64,000 nucleotides of DNA from Roseovarius albus. Lineage in GTDB: Bacteria > Pseudomonadota > Alphaproteobacteria > Rhodobacterales > Rhodobacteraceae. Position numbers and translations under genes: made by a program. The notes under the pieces are model-generated. The model saw nothing but the letters and a program-made list of their open reading frames with translations, was not told where the DNA came from and did no database searches. The stretch spans positions 1-64,000 of the forward strand of contig NZ_FWFX01000011.1 in assembly GCF_900172335.1 (NCBI RefSeq), in the 5' to 3' direction. Shown here in pieces: positions 53,643-63,479 of the stretch; the stretch's first letter is position 1; every line of letters starts with the position of its first letter.

Positions 53643-53751
53643 GAGAAGCCTTGCGCAAGTTTCGTTATCCAGACGCTACCGCGATCAAGGCATTATGAAA
53701 ACCTGAAATCCTGCACATGTCATCGCGCGCAGGCGCAGACTGACGCATGCT

Positions 53752-54591
53752 TTACGCTGTTAATGCAATCACAGCTACACCCGCCGACATCAGCACTGCC
53801 GCCGCAGACCGACGTTTCCAATTGCCTTCCTTGAAGATCACAAACCCAATCACCGCTGCAAAAATCACCGAGGTTTCACGCAACGCCGACACCGCGCCCA
53901 GCGGTGCAAAGTTCTTGGCATAGAGCACCAGCCCATAGGCCACCATCGACACCAGACCACCCGCCAGACCAATCACCCAAGTCTGCGTCGAAATCGTCGC
54001 CAACATATGCCGCCGCCGAATGCCGATAAAACCGGCAATGATGATATGCAAAAAAGCCCCCCAGGCCCAGTATGACAGCGTATTGCCCGACAGGCGCACG
54101 CCGATCCCGTCAAACACGGAATAGATCGAGATGCACAGCCCGGTGCCCAGCGCAAACATCAACGCATTACGATCAAAGCCAGAGGTCAGCGCCTTCCAGC
54201 TCGACAGCGGGATCGCCGCCGCAATCAGCGCAATCCCAAACCACGCCGCCAGCGGCAGCAGCTCGCCGACTAAAATCATCGCCCAGATCGCCACCAGCGC
54301 CGGGACAATCCCCCGCGCAATCGGATAGACCACGCTGGAATCGCCATACCGATAGGCCCAGTTCAGCATGTAGTAATAACAAAAATGCGTCCCCGTCGAG
54401 AACAGGATATAGAGAAAGCTCTCATAGCTCGGCAGCGGCAAAAACACCGCCATGATCCCACCCGCCACACATTGCGCAAGGGCAATCATACCCAACGTCA
54501 CCGTCCGGTCCGCCGACGATTTCACGATGGCATTCCACGTCGCATGCAAAAGCGCTGCAAACAGGATGATGGCAACAACCGAAAGCGTCAT
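53752..54591 (-). CDS. EamA/DMT-family transporter
   Basis: The protein of about 279 residues has ten hydrophobic segments and two EamA repeats (FAALLHATWNAIVKSSADRT at the start; GAVSALRETSVIFAAVIGFV near the end). ATG 54591 (GGGGATAG upstream) gives the typical N-terminus; the open frame extends to 54657. It is a metabolite exporter of unknown substrate, standing alone between two minus-strand genes. Confidence 0.85.
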   Translation of the reverse strand: MTLSVVAIILFAALLHATWNAIVKSSADRTVTLGMIALAQCVAGGIMAVFLPLPSYESFLYILFSTGTHFCYYYMLNWAYRYGDSSVVYPIARGIVPALVAIWAMILVGELLPLAAWFGIALIAAAIPLSSWKALTSGFDRNALMFALGTGLCISIYSVFDGIGVRLSGNTLSYWAWGAFLHIIIAGFIGIRRRHMLATISTQTWVIGLAGGLVSMVAYGLVLYAKNFAPLGAVSALRETSVIFAAVIGFVIFKEGNWKRRSAAAVLMSAGVAVIALTA

Positions 54592-54801
54592 TGGACTATC
54601 CCCGCTGTGTAACAGATCGATGACAGCGCCCTTAGGAGGGCTTTCACCAGACCACAAGCCCCTCGTATAAGTCCAGTTAATAGATGAACGGGCGATATGC
54701 GGGCAAAGCAGTCGCTGCTCATCTAAGTCAGATCAATGTTGGCGTACAAGCTCAAGGCGCACGTGGTTGAAGAGTCACTCGCCCCCGAGAAAATGGCTAG
54801 G

Positions 54802-55941
54802 TTACATCCGATCTACCACTTTCTTGGCCGCCAAAGCCGCAGCATGCACTGAGCCCCAGTCTTCCCCGTCTGTGTAAGCTTCGCCTGCAAAGTGTAGATG
54901 CGGACCGACCGGGTTGCCTAATTGGCGGACGCGTTTCCAATTTTCATGATCCTGCAGGTAAGCGCCGCCTATAAAGGGCTCGTTTGACCAATCTTGTGTG
55001 ACGATTTTGCGAAACTTCGGCGTCGCCGCACGATCAAAAATTTCGTCAAGACGCCCGAGAATCTTGCGCGCAGTAGCGGCTTCAGGCAGCCCCAGATATG
55101 GTTTTGCGGCGCTGCCCACAGCAAATACACCTAAGATGTGACGCTGTGTATTCTGCCCATAGGCCGCGTCGTAAAAACCCAGCTGCCCTGCGGATTTGGG
55201 GGTCACTTTAACCTCAGTGTATGCAGGATAAAACGAGGCGTTGAACTCCAGAAAAGCCTTGTAACCGTCCCAGACCTTCGCCCTATTAATCGCGTTGGAT
55301 TTGCTGCGTGGAAGGGGGGGCACAAAGGATATCCGCCGCTCTTGCAGCATTTTCAAAGGTGCGGTGACAATGATATCGTCTGCCGTGAATGTCTCACCTG
55401 ATCGGGTTTGGACGAATGCGCGCGCGCCTGATGTGTCGATCACAGTCACAGGGTTTTGAAACTGAATTCGATCTGAAATAGCAGGGAATATATATTGTTC
55501 AAAAAAGTCGAGCCAGCTGGAATTGACAAATTTTCGATCCGTTTCGCCACCCATGCGTGAACGCTTCAGTACATTGCCGTCCCAATGGGCAAAGCTATCG
55601 TCCCGTTTGTATCCCACCGTTGGCAGCGCAACATTCACGGCGCGATTGCCAACGATTTGTTTGAAAATTCGAGGGGAGACATGAAGCCATTCGGCACCCA
55701 TCGGCAAAGGAAAGTCAGCAAATCCCAAATTTCGCTTCATCCGCCCGCCAAAGGTATTTGAAGCCTCTAATATCTGAAAATCCATGCCTCGCTGTCGCAG
55801 GCAATAGCCCGCAGTCAATCCGGCGGCACCTGCCCCAATAACAATAACACGCCGCGAGGTACTTGCCTGAAGTACATTTGGCGTTGCGAGCGTACTGAAA
55901 CCAAGCAAAGCGGCCATCGCCAGAAAATCCCTACGCTCCAT
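54802..55941 (-). CDS. Flavin monoamine oxidase-family FAD oxidoreductase, exported
   Basis: The 379-residue protein starts MERRDFLAMAALLGFSTLAT, a twin-arginine-like leader. The FAD dinucleotide site follows (VIVIGAGAAGLTAGYCLRQR) with the motif GGRMKRN, and the C-terminal FAD motif HFAGEAYTDGEDWGSVHAA. It is shorter than plant or animal amine oxidases. It probably oxidises an amine in the periplasm after folding in the cytoplasm. It has about 140 gene-free bases downstream and is divergent from pepN. Confidence 0.85.
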   Translation of the reverse strand: MERRDFLAMAALLGFSTLATPNVLQASTSRRVIVIGAGAAGLTAGYCLRQRGMDFQILEASNTFGGRMKRNLGFADFPLPMGAEWLHVSPRIFKQIVGNRAVNVALPTVGYKRDDSFAHWDGNVLKRSRMGGETDRKFVNSSWLDFFEQYIFPAISDRIQFQNPVTVIDTSGARAFVQTRSGETFTADDIIVTAPLKMLQERRISFVPPLPRSKSNAINRAKVWDGYKAFLEFNASFYPAYTEVKVTPKSAGQLGFYDAAYGQNTQRHILGVFAVGSAAKPYLGLPEAATARKILGRLDEIFDRAATPKFRKIVTQDWSNEPFIGGAYLQDHENWKRVRQLGNPVGPHLHFAGEAYTDGEDWGSVHAAALAAKKVVDRM

Positions 55942-56212
55942 ATTTAGCCTTTTTTTGAGGTTTATATTCTTATGATCGACGACTTACTTTACCTCCAAAT
56001 GTTAGAGCTTCAACAACTGATCTTTGTGCAGAACTGTCGCTAAAACACATGTGCAGTGCCGATAATTAGACTCGGAGCAGACTTTGGCCTGTAATTCGAT
56101 CAGCTGCTCATGTGTTCCGAAAACTAGCCCCTCGGACAACTCCCAAACATTCCCGCCTTGCAGCCCCCGGCGGATCGATTACATCTATTGCCGCAGCAGA
56201 CGGAGGCCGAGC

Positions 56213-58765
56213 ATGCGTGAAACAACACCCCAACCGATTTACCTCAAGGATTATACCCCCTTTGGCTATCTGATCGACTCGGTTGACCTGACCTTCACCC
56301 TCAGCCCCGAAGCCACCCGTGTCCGCTCGCGCATCGCCTTCCGACCCAACCCTGACGCCAGTGACACAACTTTCTTTCTACACGGCGAAAACCTGAAACT
56401 GATCAGCGCCGCCATCGACGGGCAATCCATCACCCCCAAACTCACCGATCAGGGCCTCACTGCTGATGCACCGAACGCACCGTTCGTGTGGGAGGCCGAG
56501 GTCGAGATCAACCCCGCCGCCAATACCGCGCTCGAAGGGCTTTACATGTCAAACGGCATGTACTGCACCCAATGCGAGGCAGAAGGCTTCCGCAAGATCA
56601 CCTATTACCCCGACCGCCCCGATGTCATGGCCCCCTTCACCGTCCGTATTGAGGGCGCGGAAAAGGTCATGCTCTCCAACGGCAACCCCGGCGCATCTGG
56701 CGAGGGCTTCGCCGAATGGCACGACCCTTGGCCTAAACCCGCCTATCTCTTTGCGCTGGTTGCGGGTGACCTGATCAATCATCCCGGCCAGTTCACCACC
56801 AAATCCGGCCGCGAGGTCGAACTGAACATCTGGGTCCGCCCCGGCGACGAAGGCAAATGCGCCTTCGGCATGGAGGCCCTCAAACACTCGATGAAATGGG
56901 ACGAGGATGTCTACGGCCGTGAATACGACCTCGACCTCTTCAACATCGTCGCGGTGGATGACTTCAACATGGGTGCGATGGAAAACAAGGGGCTGAACAT
57001 CTTCAACTCTTCCTGCGTCCTCGCCAGCCCGGAAACCAGCACCGACGGCAACTTTGAACGGATCGAGGCGATCATCGCCCACGAGTATTTCCACAACTGG
57101 ACCGGCAACCGCATCACCTGCCGCGACTGGTTCCAGCTTTGCCTCAAGGAAGGGCTGACCGTCTACCGCGACGCGCAGTTCACCTCGGATCTGCGCAGCG
57201 CGCCGGTGAAACGCATCGAAGACGTTATCGCCCTGCGCGCAAGACAGTTCCGCGAGGATAACGGCCCCCTCGCCCACCCGGTGCGCCCCGAAAGCTTTGT
57301 CGAGATCAACAATTTCTACACCGCCACCGTGTACGAAAAAGGCGCCGAACTGATCGGCATGCTCAAAACCCTTGTCGGGGACGCAGCCTACTACAAGTCC
57401 CTCGATCTCTACTTTGAGCGCCACGACGGCGACGCCGCCACCATCGAAGACTGGCTCAAGGTGTTCGAGGATGCCACCGGCCGCGACCTAAGCCAGTTCA
57501 AACGCTGGTATTCCGACGCGGGCACGCCGCGGCTAAAGGTCAGCGACGATTACTCTGACGGCACCTATACCCTGACCTTCCGCCAAAGCACCCCGCCCAC
57601 GCCGGGGCAGGATGAGAAACCGCCGCGTGTCATTCCCATCGCCGTCGGCCTGCTTGGCCCCAACGGCGACGAAGTGCAGGCAACCCAGGTGCTGGAGATG
57701 ACCGAAGAAGAACAAAGCTTCACCTTCACCGGCCTTGCGGCCAAACCCACGCCGTCAATCCTGCGTGATTTCTCGGCCCCGATGATCCTGCAACGCGACA
57801 GCAGCAACGCGGAACGCGCCTTCCTGCTCGCCCATGACACAGATCCTTTTAACAAGTGGGAGGCCGGGCGTGCGCTGGCCAAGGACGGCCTCATCGCCAT
57901 GATCCGCGAAGGGGCGTCCCCCGACAGCGCCTATCTCGACGCCATCACCGCGGTCGCCCGCGACGACACGCTTGATCCGGCCTTCCGCGCGCTGGCCATG
58001 GGCCTGCCCAGTCAGGACGATCTGGCCCAAACCCTGTTTGACGGCGGCACCACGCCAAACCCGCAGGCGATCTGGGACGCGCTGGAAACTCTCAGACAGG
58101 CCCGCGCCCAGCATATGCAGGACCTCGCCCCGCGCCTTTACGCGCAGTATCAGGTTGAAGGCGACTACCAGCCCGACGCCGCCCAATCCGGCGCGCGCTC
58201 CTTGGCCAACACCGCCCTCGGATTGATCACCCGGCTCGACGGCGGCGCGCAGGCCCAGCGCCAGTATGATGCGGCTGACAACATGACCCAGCAACTCGCC
58301 GCCTTCTGCTGCTTGCTTCAAGCGGGTAAGGGCGAAGCCGCGATTGCCGCTTTCTATGACCAGTGGCAACACGACCGTCTGGTGATCGACAAGTGGTTCT
58401 CGATGCAGGTGGTGCAGGCCGCGCCCGACCAGACCGCCGCCGTCGCCGATGCGCTCACCCAGCACGCAGATTTCACCATGAAAAACCCCAACCGCTTCCG
58501 TGCCACACTGGGCGCGCTGGCAATGTCGCCCGCAGGCTTCCACCACGCTTCGGGCGCGGGGTATGAACTGCTGACCGACTGGCTCATCCAGCTCGACCCG
58601 CTCAACCCCCAAACCACCGCCCGGATGTGCTCGGCGTTCGAGACCTGGAAACGCTATGATGCCGCCCGCCAGGATCTGATCGCTACCCAACTGGACCGCA
58701 TCCTCGCCACCCCAAACCTGAGCCGCGACACCACCGAAATGGTCACCCGAATCCGGGGGGCGTGA
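56213..58765 (+). CDS. pepN: Aminopeptidase N
   Basis: This 850-residue M1 metallopeptidase matches the E. coli PepN length. The exopeptidase motif is MGAMENKGLN; the zinc site is IIAHEYFHNWTGNRI with the distal Glu in LKEGLTVYRD; the C-terminal armadillo-like domain fills the rest. It trims peptides in the cytoplasm. ATG 56213 gives the usual MRETTPQPIYLKDY start; the longer frame to 56084 adds low-complexity Cys/Ser/Arg residues and is rejected. A hairpin at 58774 follows. Confidence 0.95.
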   Translation: MRETTPQPIYLKDYTPFGYLIDSVDLTFTLSPEATRVRSRIAFRPNPDASDTTFFLHGENLKLISAAIDGQSITPKLTDQGLTADAPNAPFVWEAEVEINPAANTALEGLYMSNGMYCTQCEAEGFRKITYYPDRPDVMAPFTVRIEGAEKVMLSNGNPGASGEGFAEWHDPWPKPAYLFALVAGDLINHPGQFTTKSGREVELNIWVRPGDEGKCAFGMEALKHSMKWDEDVYGREYDLDLFNIVAVDDFNMGAMENKGLNIFNSSCVLASPETSTDGNFERIEAIIAHEYFHNWTGNRITCRDWFQLCLKEGLTVYRDAQFTSDLRSAPVKRIEDVIALRARQFREDNGPLAHPVRPESFVEINNFYTATVYEKGAELIGMLKTLVGDAAYYKSLDLYFERHDGDAATIEDWLKVFEDATGRDLSQFKRWYSDAGTPRLKVSDDYSDGTYTLTFRQSTPPTPGQDEKPPRVIPIAVGLLGPNGDEVQATQVLEMTEEEQSFTFTGLAAKPTPSILRDFSAPMILQRDSSNAERAFLLAHDTDPFNKWEAGRALAKDGLIAMIREGASPDSAYLDAITAVARDDTLDPAFRALAMGLPSQDDLAQTLFDGGTTPNPQAIWDALETLRQARAQHMQDLAPRLYAQYQVEGDYQPDAAQSGARSLANTALGLITRLDGGAQAQRQYDAADNMTQQLAAFCCLLQAGKGEAAIAAFYDQWQHDRLVIDKWFSMQVVQAAPDQTAAVADALTQHADFTMKNPNRFRATLGALAMSPAGFHHASGAGYELLTDWLIQLDPLNPQTTARMCSAFETWKRYDAARQDLIATQLDRILATPNLSRDTTEMVTRIRGA

Positions 58766-58773
58766 TCTTTTAG

Positions 58774-58793
58774 GGTGGGCACTTTTGCCCACC
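58774..58793 (+). terminator. Stem-loop after pepN
   Basis: GGTGGGCA and TGCCCACC form a perfect 8-pair stem with loop CTTT, eight bases past the pepN stop. No T run follows, so it may only protect the 3' end or terminate weakly. Confidence 0.5.
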
Positions 58794-58845
58794 ACTCTAT
58801 ACCCCCGCCGCCAAAGGGGCCGCAGGCCAGCAGAGGAGAAATGAG

Positions 58846-59516
58846 ATGACTTGGGGTGTTTTGTATCCAGACGGTAGTGGCGATTATTCACCAGAGGCCG
58901 CAGACTTTGCAGACTATGAAGAGAAGATAACCCATCACTTTAAGACTGTGATGACCGAAGAAGAAAGAGCCAAATATGACAATTGGGTCGTTAAATTTCG
59001 TTCAGAGGTTGGTCGAAAATATTTAACGGAAGGCGCGGTTCTCGAGGACTTTGAAAAACCAACGCAGCTGGTCCTTCCGCGAACACCCAAAAACCTCGCA
59101 TCTCTGTTCATGGTTCACGTGGCTTTTTAATTGTTGAAAGAGCATTGAAAGAGATTATAGAGCGGTTGGATCCCGGTGTGCATCAATTCTGGGCAGTTGA
59201 CGTGCAACAGCCACGGGGGAAAACCCCAGAAAAAGACTATTTCATGATGGTGATCGGCAGGTATCTGGATGCCTTCCTGCCTGAAAAAAGCGTGGAAGAA
59301 GCGTGGGTCTGCGCTGGGACTTCGTACCTTTCAGCCGGTAGTTACAAGAAGGATTGCAACGGTCTTGCCGTAAGTCGCGACGTGATCGGTGAAGCGCATC
59401 TTTGGCGGGATAGAAAATTGACCCGGCCAACGTTTTTCATATCCGATGATCTTAAAGCTGAGATTGATGCCGCCGGGTTGCGGATTTTTCAGCATCATAA
59501 ATTGATTGACGTCTGA
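58846..59516 (+). pseudogene. Imm11/DUF1629-like gene split by a frameshift
   Basis: The first frame (58846-59130) begins MTWGVLYPDGSGDYSPEAAD with a good ribosome site (GAGGAGAAATGAG) and goes out of register near 59105, ending MVHVAF. Another frame continues the natural sequence HGSRGFLIVERALKEIIERL, then DPGVHQFWAVDVQ and on to 59516 (FFISDDLKAEIDAAGL). The second half has the look of Imm11/DUF1629 immunity-type proteins. One missing base between CTGTT and CATGG would join both halves. Codon use is AT-richer than pepN. Confidence 0.6.
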
Positions 59517-59809
59517 AACGGCGTTTTTGGCGGGTTGAACTAAGAGGCAACCCAAAGGCTAGGCACCACCCCACCATCCGCCCCCTATCCCTCCCCTCGG
59601 GACATGGTGAGTTATCACCCACTCTATCGATCGAAGTACTCCTGCTTGCCCGTTTCATCTGACCACGAATACCTCCGCCAGAGGAAACACCCGAGGCGGA
59701 GGCCAAAGGCCGACAATGAGATAAACCTGCGCGCCGCAGGCGCACATTCTGTTTAAACTCGCTCCCCGTAGGCTGGCCCCATTTCCCCGACCACTCCACC
59801 TCACCTGAG
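59517..59809. other. Gene-free stretch between the Imm11-like and lytic transglycosylase genes
   Basis: No coding pattern is seen on either strand. The content changes from mixed to C-rich and then GC-rich around 59700-59760, with a small CCTCCGCC/GGCGGAGG dyad near 59670-59702. Both flanking genes point toward it. Confidence 0.5.
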
Positions 59810-59849
59810 TTTTGTACAAAACCCGCGTACAAGTTGTACAACTTGTACA
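59810..59849. repeat. Tandem TTGTAC palindromes
   Basis: Two perfect palindromes sit four bases apart. The first is GTTTTGTACAAAAC (59810-59823). The second is a 22-base one at 59828-59849 with half-site GTACAAGTTGT, so TTGTAC-type cores recur four times in 40 bases. It lies 13 bases past the end of the transglycosylase gene, between convergent genes. It could be a protein-binding site, a weak bidirectional terminator or a recombination scar. Confidence 0.8.
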
Positions 59850-59862
59850 TAAATCTACGGCC

Positions 59863-60540
59863 TTAACGATCGGCTCCGGGCTTGCTCAATCCTTTGGGGC
59901 GCGTCTTGGGACGGGTCGATTCGATGGGTTTGCAATAGGTCTGCGCCCGGGTGTACGCCATCATATCATTTCGTTTACGACTGCTGTAAAACGGCCCCCA
60001 GTCAGCCGCGACTCCTTTCATCCCGCGTGACACAACCCCATCCCGCGCAACGGTTTTTGACATGATCCGGATTCCACAATTCAGGTTGGCCACCCCGTCT
60101 TTAAGCGCCGCACCCGAGCGAGCGCTACATTTATAAAGCCGTGCGGTTGAAGGCGTGATCTGCAACAGCCCATACCAGCGCCCTCCGCCCCCCACAGCGG
60201 TCTGCCGAAACGTGCTCTCATGCTTCGCCAACGACGAAATCAACCCCACCCAAAACGCCCTACGTGCTTCAAGGTCAGCATCGGGGTAAGCCGGGCACCA
60301 ATCCGTCACGTCTGCGGGCACCATATTTGGAAGCGCGGCTCCATGAGACTTTAATGCTGCAAGCGATGACCGCGTCCACAATGCACCGCTCTTCTGCCCT
60401 TCCCACCGGGTGCGCGGAATGTTGCCTTCGCGCGCCGGAGGTGACAGAGTTTTGGAAGATTTCCCACCGCTATCCGTCAAAGACAACACAGGAGCGGCTA
60501 AAAGAATCATTAATAAGCAGATAGTTAACTGTTTCATCAT
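59863..60540 (-). CDS. Exported lytic transglycosylase (SLT-like)
   Basis: The protein of about 225 residues has a signal peptide (MMKQLTICLLMILLAAPVLS). The SLT-like domain lies at about 90-180 with the putative catalytic Glu in SSLAKHESTFRQTAVGGGGR and the motif WYGLLQITPSTARLY, then NLNCGIRIM. Cysteines in DWCPAYPD, YKCSA and LNCG may pair. The C-terminal tail is basic and Pro-rich. Start at 60540 or 60537. It acts on peptidoglycan in the periplasm. It is divergent from gatB. Confidence 0.82.
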   Translation of the reverse strand: MMKQLTICLLMILLAAPVLSLTDSGGKSSKTLSPPAREGNIPRTRWEGQKSGALWTRSSLAALKSHGAALPNMVPADVTDWCPAYPDADLEARRAFWVGLISSLAKHESTFRQTAVGGGGRWYGLLQITPSTARLYKCSARSGAALKDGVANLNCGIRIMSKTVARDGVVSRGMKGVAADWGPFYSSRKRNDMMAYTRAQTYCKPIESTRPKTRPKGLSKPGADR

Positions 60541-60775
60541 GATATATTTACTTTTTTTGCACGCATCCGGCAACTTATCATGATGCTACACTTCCCATTA
60601 ACTGGCCCTTCGGAACATCACCTAAACCCTACCACCGCATGCTCCGAATTTAGTTGCACAAGAGCCGAATTTGAATTGGGCGAACATTTTAAAAGACAAG
60701 CGGATCACTTGCCCTTGCTCGTTATGGCCACCTGCCGTAGAAGGCGGAAGACTTTTCCGTATCGGAGACTTTGCG

Positions 60776-62287
60776 ATGCTCGACCTGACTTATGATACCC
60801 CCAAACCCAAAGTGATTGCAGGGGCCAAACATGACTGGGAACTTGTCATCGGGATGGAAGTGCACGCGCAGGTTTCTTCGAAGGCAAAGCTGTTTTCCGG
60901 AGCGTCCACCAAGTTTGGAGCGGAGCCCAATTCCAACGTGGCTTTCGTGGATTCGGCCATGCCTGGCATGTTGCCAGTGATCAACGAATTCTGTGTTGAA
61001 CAAGCCGTGCGCACCGGTCTGGGCCTGAAGGCCGAGATCAACCTGAAGTCCGCCTTTGACCGCAAAAACTATTTCTACCCTGACCTGCCGCAAGGCTATC
61101 AGATTTCCCAGCTTTACCATCCCATCGTTGGTGAAGGTGAGGTTCTGGTGGAACTCGGTGACGGTACCGCGCGTCAGGTTCGCATTGAGCGCATTCACAT
61201 GGAACAGGACGCAGGCAAATCAATCCATGATATGGATCCTGCGATGTCCTTTGTTGACCTGAATCGCACCGGCGTTTGCCTGATGGAGATCGTCAGCCGC
61301 CCCGATATTCGCGGGCCAGAGGAAGCCGCTGCTTACATCGCTAAAATCCGCCAGATCATGCGCTATCTTGGTACCTGCGATGGCAACATGCAAAACGGCA
61401 ACCTACGGGCAGATGTGAACGTGTCGATCTGTCAGCCCGGGGCATATGAGAAATATCAGGAAACGCAGGATTTCTCGCACCTTGGTACCCGCTGCGAGAT
61501 CAAGAACATGAACTCCATGCGGTTCATCCAACAAGCAATCATGGTCGAGGCCAACCGTCAGATCAAAATCGTCGAAGGTGGAGGCACTGTCGATCAGGAG
61601 ACCCGTCTTTATGATCCGGACAAGAACGAAACCCGGTCGATGCGGTCCAAAGAAGAAGCGCATGACTACCGCTATTTCCCGGATCCAGATCTGCTGCCTT
61701 TGGAGATTGAGCAAGCTTGGGTCGATGATATTGCTGCCAACCTGCCTGAACTACCAGACGAGAAAAAATCTCGCCTGATTAATGATATGGGGCTGTCTGA
61801 TTATGACGCCAGCGTCCTGACGGCTGAAGCCGAGAACGCCAGCTACTTCGAGGCCGCAGCACTGGGTCGTGACGGCAAGGTTGTTGCCAACTGGGTGATA
61901 AACGAATTATTTGGCCGTCTGAACAAAGATGATGCCGACATCTCAACGTCACCCGTCTCTCCAGCGCAGTTGGGTGGCATTGTTGACCTGATCGCCTCGG
62001 ATGCGATCAGCGGCAAGATCGCCAAAGATCTATTCGAAATAGTCTATTCCGAAGGCGGCGACCCGGCGCAGATCGTTGAAGAGCGCGGCATGAAACAGGT
62101 CACGGACACTGGCGCGATTGAAACAGCGGTAGAACAGATCATCGCGGACAATCCTGCCCAAGTGGAGAAGGCCAAGGTCAACCCAAAACTGGCGGGCTGG
62201 TTTGTTGGCCAGGTAATGAAAGCCACCGGCGGCAAGGCCAACCCCAAGGCGGTGAACGAGATCGTCGCGCAGAAGCTGGGTCTATAA
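60776..62287 (+). CDS. gatB: Asp-tRNA(Asn)/Glu-tRNA(Gln) amidotransferase subunit B
   Basis: The 503-residue subunit has the GatB N-terminal signature [20 protein letters not shown], the [15 protein letters not shown] segment, [17 protein letters not shown] and the C-terminal YqeY-like tail domain (about 400-503). It activates misacylated tRNA for amidation with GatA and GatC, giving Gln-tRNA or Asn-tRNA. GGAGA before ATG 60776 sets the start. gatA and gatC are not adjacent, which is common in this group. Confidence 0.96.
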   Translation: MLDLTYDTPKPKVIAGAKHDWELVIGMEVHAQVSSKAKLFSGASTKFGAEPNSNVAFVDSAMPGMLPVINEFCVEQAVRTGLGLKAEINLKSAFDRKNYFYPDLPQGYQISQLYHPIVGEGEVLVELGDGTARQVRIERIHMEQDAGKSIHDMDPAMSFVDLNRTGVCLMEIVSRPDIRGPEEAAAYIAKIRQIMRYLGTCDGNMQNGNLRADVNVSICQPGAYEKYQETQDFSHLGTRCEIKNMNSMRFIQQAIMVEANRQIKIVEGGGTVDQETRLYDPDKNETRSMRSKEEAHDYRYFPDPDLLPLEIEQAWVDDIAANLPELPDEKKSRLINDMGLSDYDASVLTAEAENASYFEAAALGRDGKVVANWVINELFGRLNKDDADISTSPVSPAQLGGIVDLIASDAISGKIAKDLFEIVYSEGGDPAQIVEERGMKQVTDTGAIETAVEQIIADNPAQVEKAKVNPKLAGWFVGQVMKATGGKANPKAVNEIVAQKLGL

Positions 62288-62298
62288 GGACTCTGCTT

Positions 62299-63393
62299 GT
62301 GAAGGTTATGTCATTGATAACGCTCCGGCTCCTCGCCGGGGCGTTTGTTTTTGCGGCGAGCACAGTTGCCGCACAGGCGCAAGACGGTTATCTGAACACA
62401 TGCGAGCCTGTTGATATCTTTGACGAATGTCAGGATCTAGCTTTACGCTACTACGCTGGAAGCGCTCCCTTTCCTTATGATCCTGAACGTGCCGAAGCCC
62501 TACGCTCAACCGTTCTAAAGTATGCTTTGGCAGAGTGTGGCTTGGACTTCTCTATGACTGATAGCTGCGGCAAAGCCCGCGATCTAATTGTGCAGCGATA
62601 TGGGCGCATTCTCCCATCAACCGGATTGGTAACAACCGGTGCACAGGAATTGTTGGCATTGCGCGACCTTACCGAGATTGGCTGTGATCAATCTAATCCT
62701 TTAGCCTGCATCGCTCGTGCCCGTTTCGATTATGATACGGGAATGTTGCTGTATCGCACACAGATCGCCCGGCAATCCGGTGATGATCCAGCCGAGGTAA
62801 CAAAGGTATATGAGGCTGAGTATGCGGCATATCTTGGCAAGGCGAAAACCGCGGCTCAACTCTATCAAACCCGCTTAAATGAAGATTGCAATAATGAAGA
62901 GACCAGTACCTGTGTGCTACGCGATGAAATGAAACAGCTCTTGCTGGATCTTGAGACAAATAACCTTCGAGCGTCTTCGGTGTTATACCCCTCGTTTCTT
63001 GATGCCTGCCTGCAAGGACAAACCAACAACTGCGTCAAATTGGTAAGCAACATTGCAACATTGGGGCTGGATCATTTGCCCGAAAACGGAGACGCGCCAC
63101 AAGTTGTTGCCGCACGCTTTGAACGCGAGTGCAAAGCTGGAAATGGCCCTGCATGTTTTTCTGTCGCCTTATTGCTCACGACACAAGAACGAAACTCTGA
63201 AGATTTCTATAATCTTAGTTGCCAGATGGGTGTTCCACACGGCTGTGAAGCCGTCGCGTGGCAAGCATATGTTCGCTACAGCGAGGCCCCTGCCCCTGAA
63301 ACTCTGGCTGTCGCAACATCGCTATTGCAAAAAGCTTGCAACATGGGCCGCAATGTTCCGTGTCATGTTCTGGAACATCTGCCTGCCAATTAG
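62299..63393 (+). CDS. Hypothetical exported cysteine-rich repeat protein
   Basis: The 364-residue protein has a signal peptide (about 1-28, cut near AQAQ) and a helical mature part with about fifteen cysteines spaced roughly as in Sel1-like repeat proteins (ACIARARFDYDTGMLLY; KAGNGPACFSVALLLTT; LSCQMGVPHGCEAVAW; KACNMGRNVPCHVLEHL). GTG 62299 fits the ribosome site AAGGA at 62286; ATG 62308 is the alternative. It is 11 bases past gatB and probably co-transcribed. The function is unknown, perhaps protein-protein contacts in the periplasm. Confidence 0.65.
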   Translation: MKVMSLITLRLLAGAFVFAASTVAAQAQDGYLNTCEPVDIFDECQDLALRYYAGSAPFPYDPERAEALRSTVLKYALAECGLDFSMTDSCGKARDLIVQRYGRILPSTGLVTTGAQELLALRDLTEIGCDQSNPLACIARARFDYDTGMLLYRTQIARQSGDDPAEVTKVYEAEYAAYLGKAKTAAQLYQTRLNEDCNNEETSTCVLRDEMKQLLLDLETNNLRASSVLYPSFLDACLQGQTNNCVKLVSNIATLGLDHLPENGDAPQVVAARFERECKAGNGPACFSVALLLTTQERNSEDFYNLSCQMGVPHGCEAVAWQAYVRYSEAPAPETLAVATSLLQKACNMGRNVPCHVLEHLPAN

Positions 63394-63479
63394 GCCGCCT
63401 TGGCACGCCTCCGCTTTCGCGTTGCATTCCGTGGCATACCGTTTATGCAGGACGCACCCAACAAGAGATACCTTGGATC

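Noticed and set aside
54658..54801. Possible tRNA-like stretch
   Set aside because: No acceptor stem, T-loop motif or anticodon arm could be folded by eye.
56084..56212. Longer pepN start
   Set aside because: The extra residues are low-complexity Ser/Cys/Arg, and the family N-terminus starts at 56213.
56549..57424. 291-codon minus-strand frame opposite pepN
   Set aside because: It covers the zinc site of pepN on the other strand and is a shadow.
57755..58891. 378-codon minus-strand frame opposite pepN
   Set aside because: It is antisense to the pepN C-terminal domain, has no family pattern and runs past both gene ends.
60671..60775. Longer gatB start
   Set aside because: The conserved N-terminus and a GGAGA ribosome site point to 60776.
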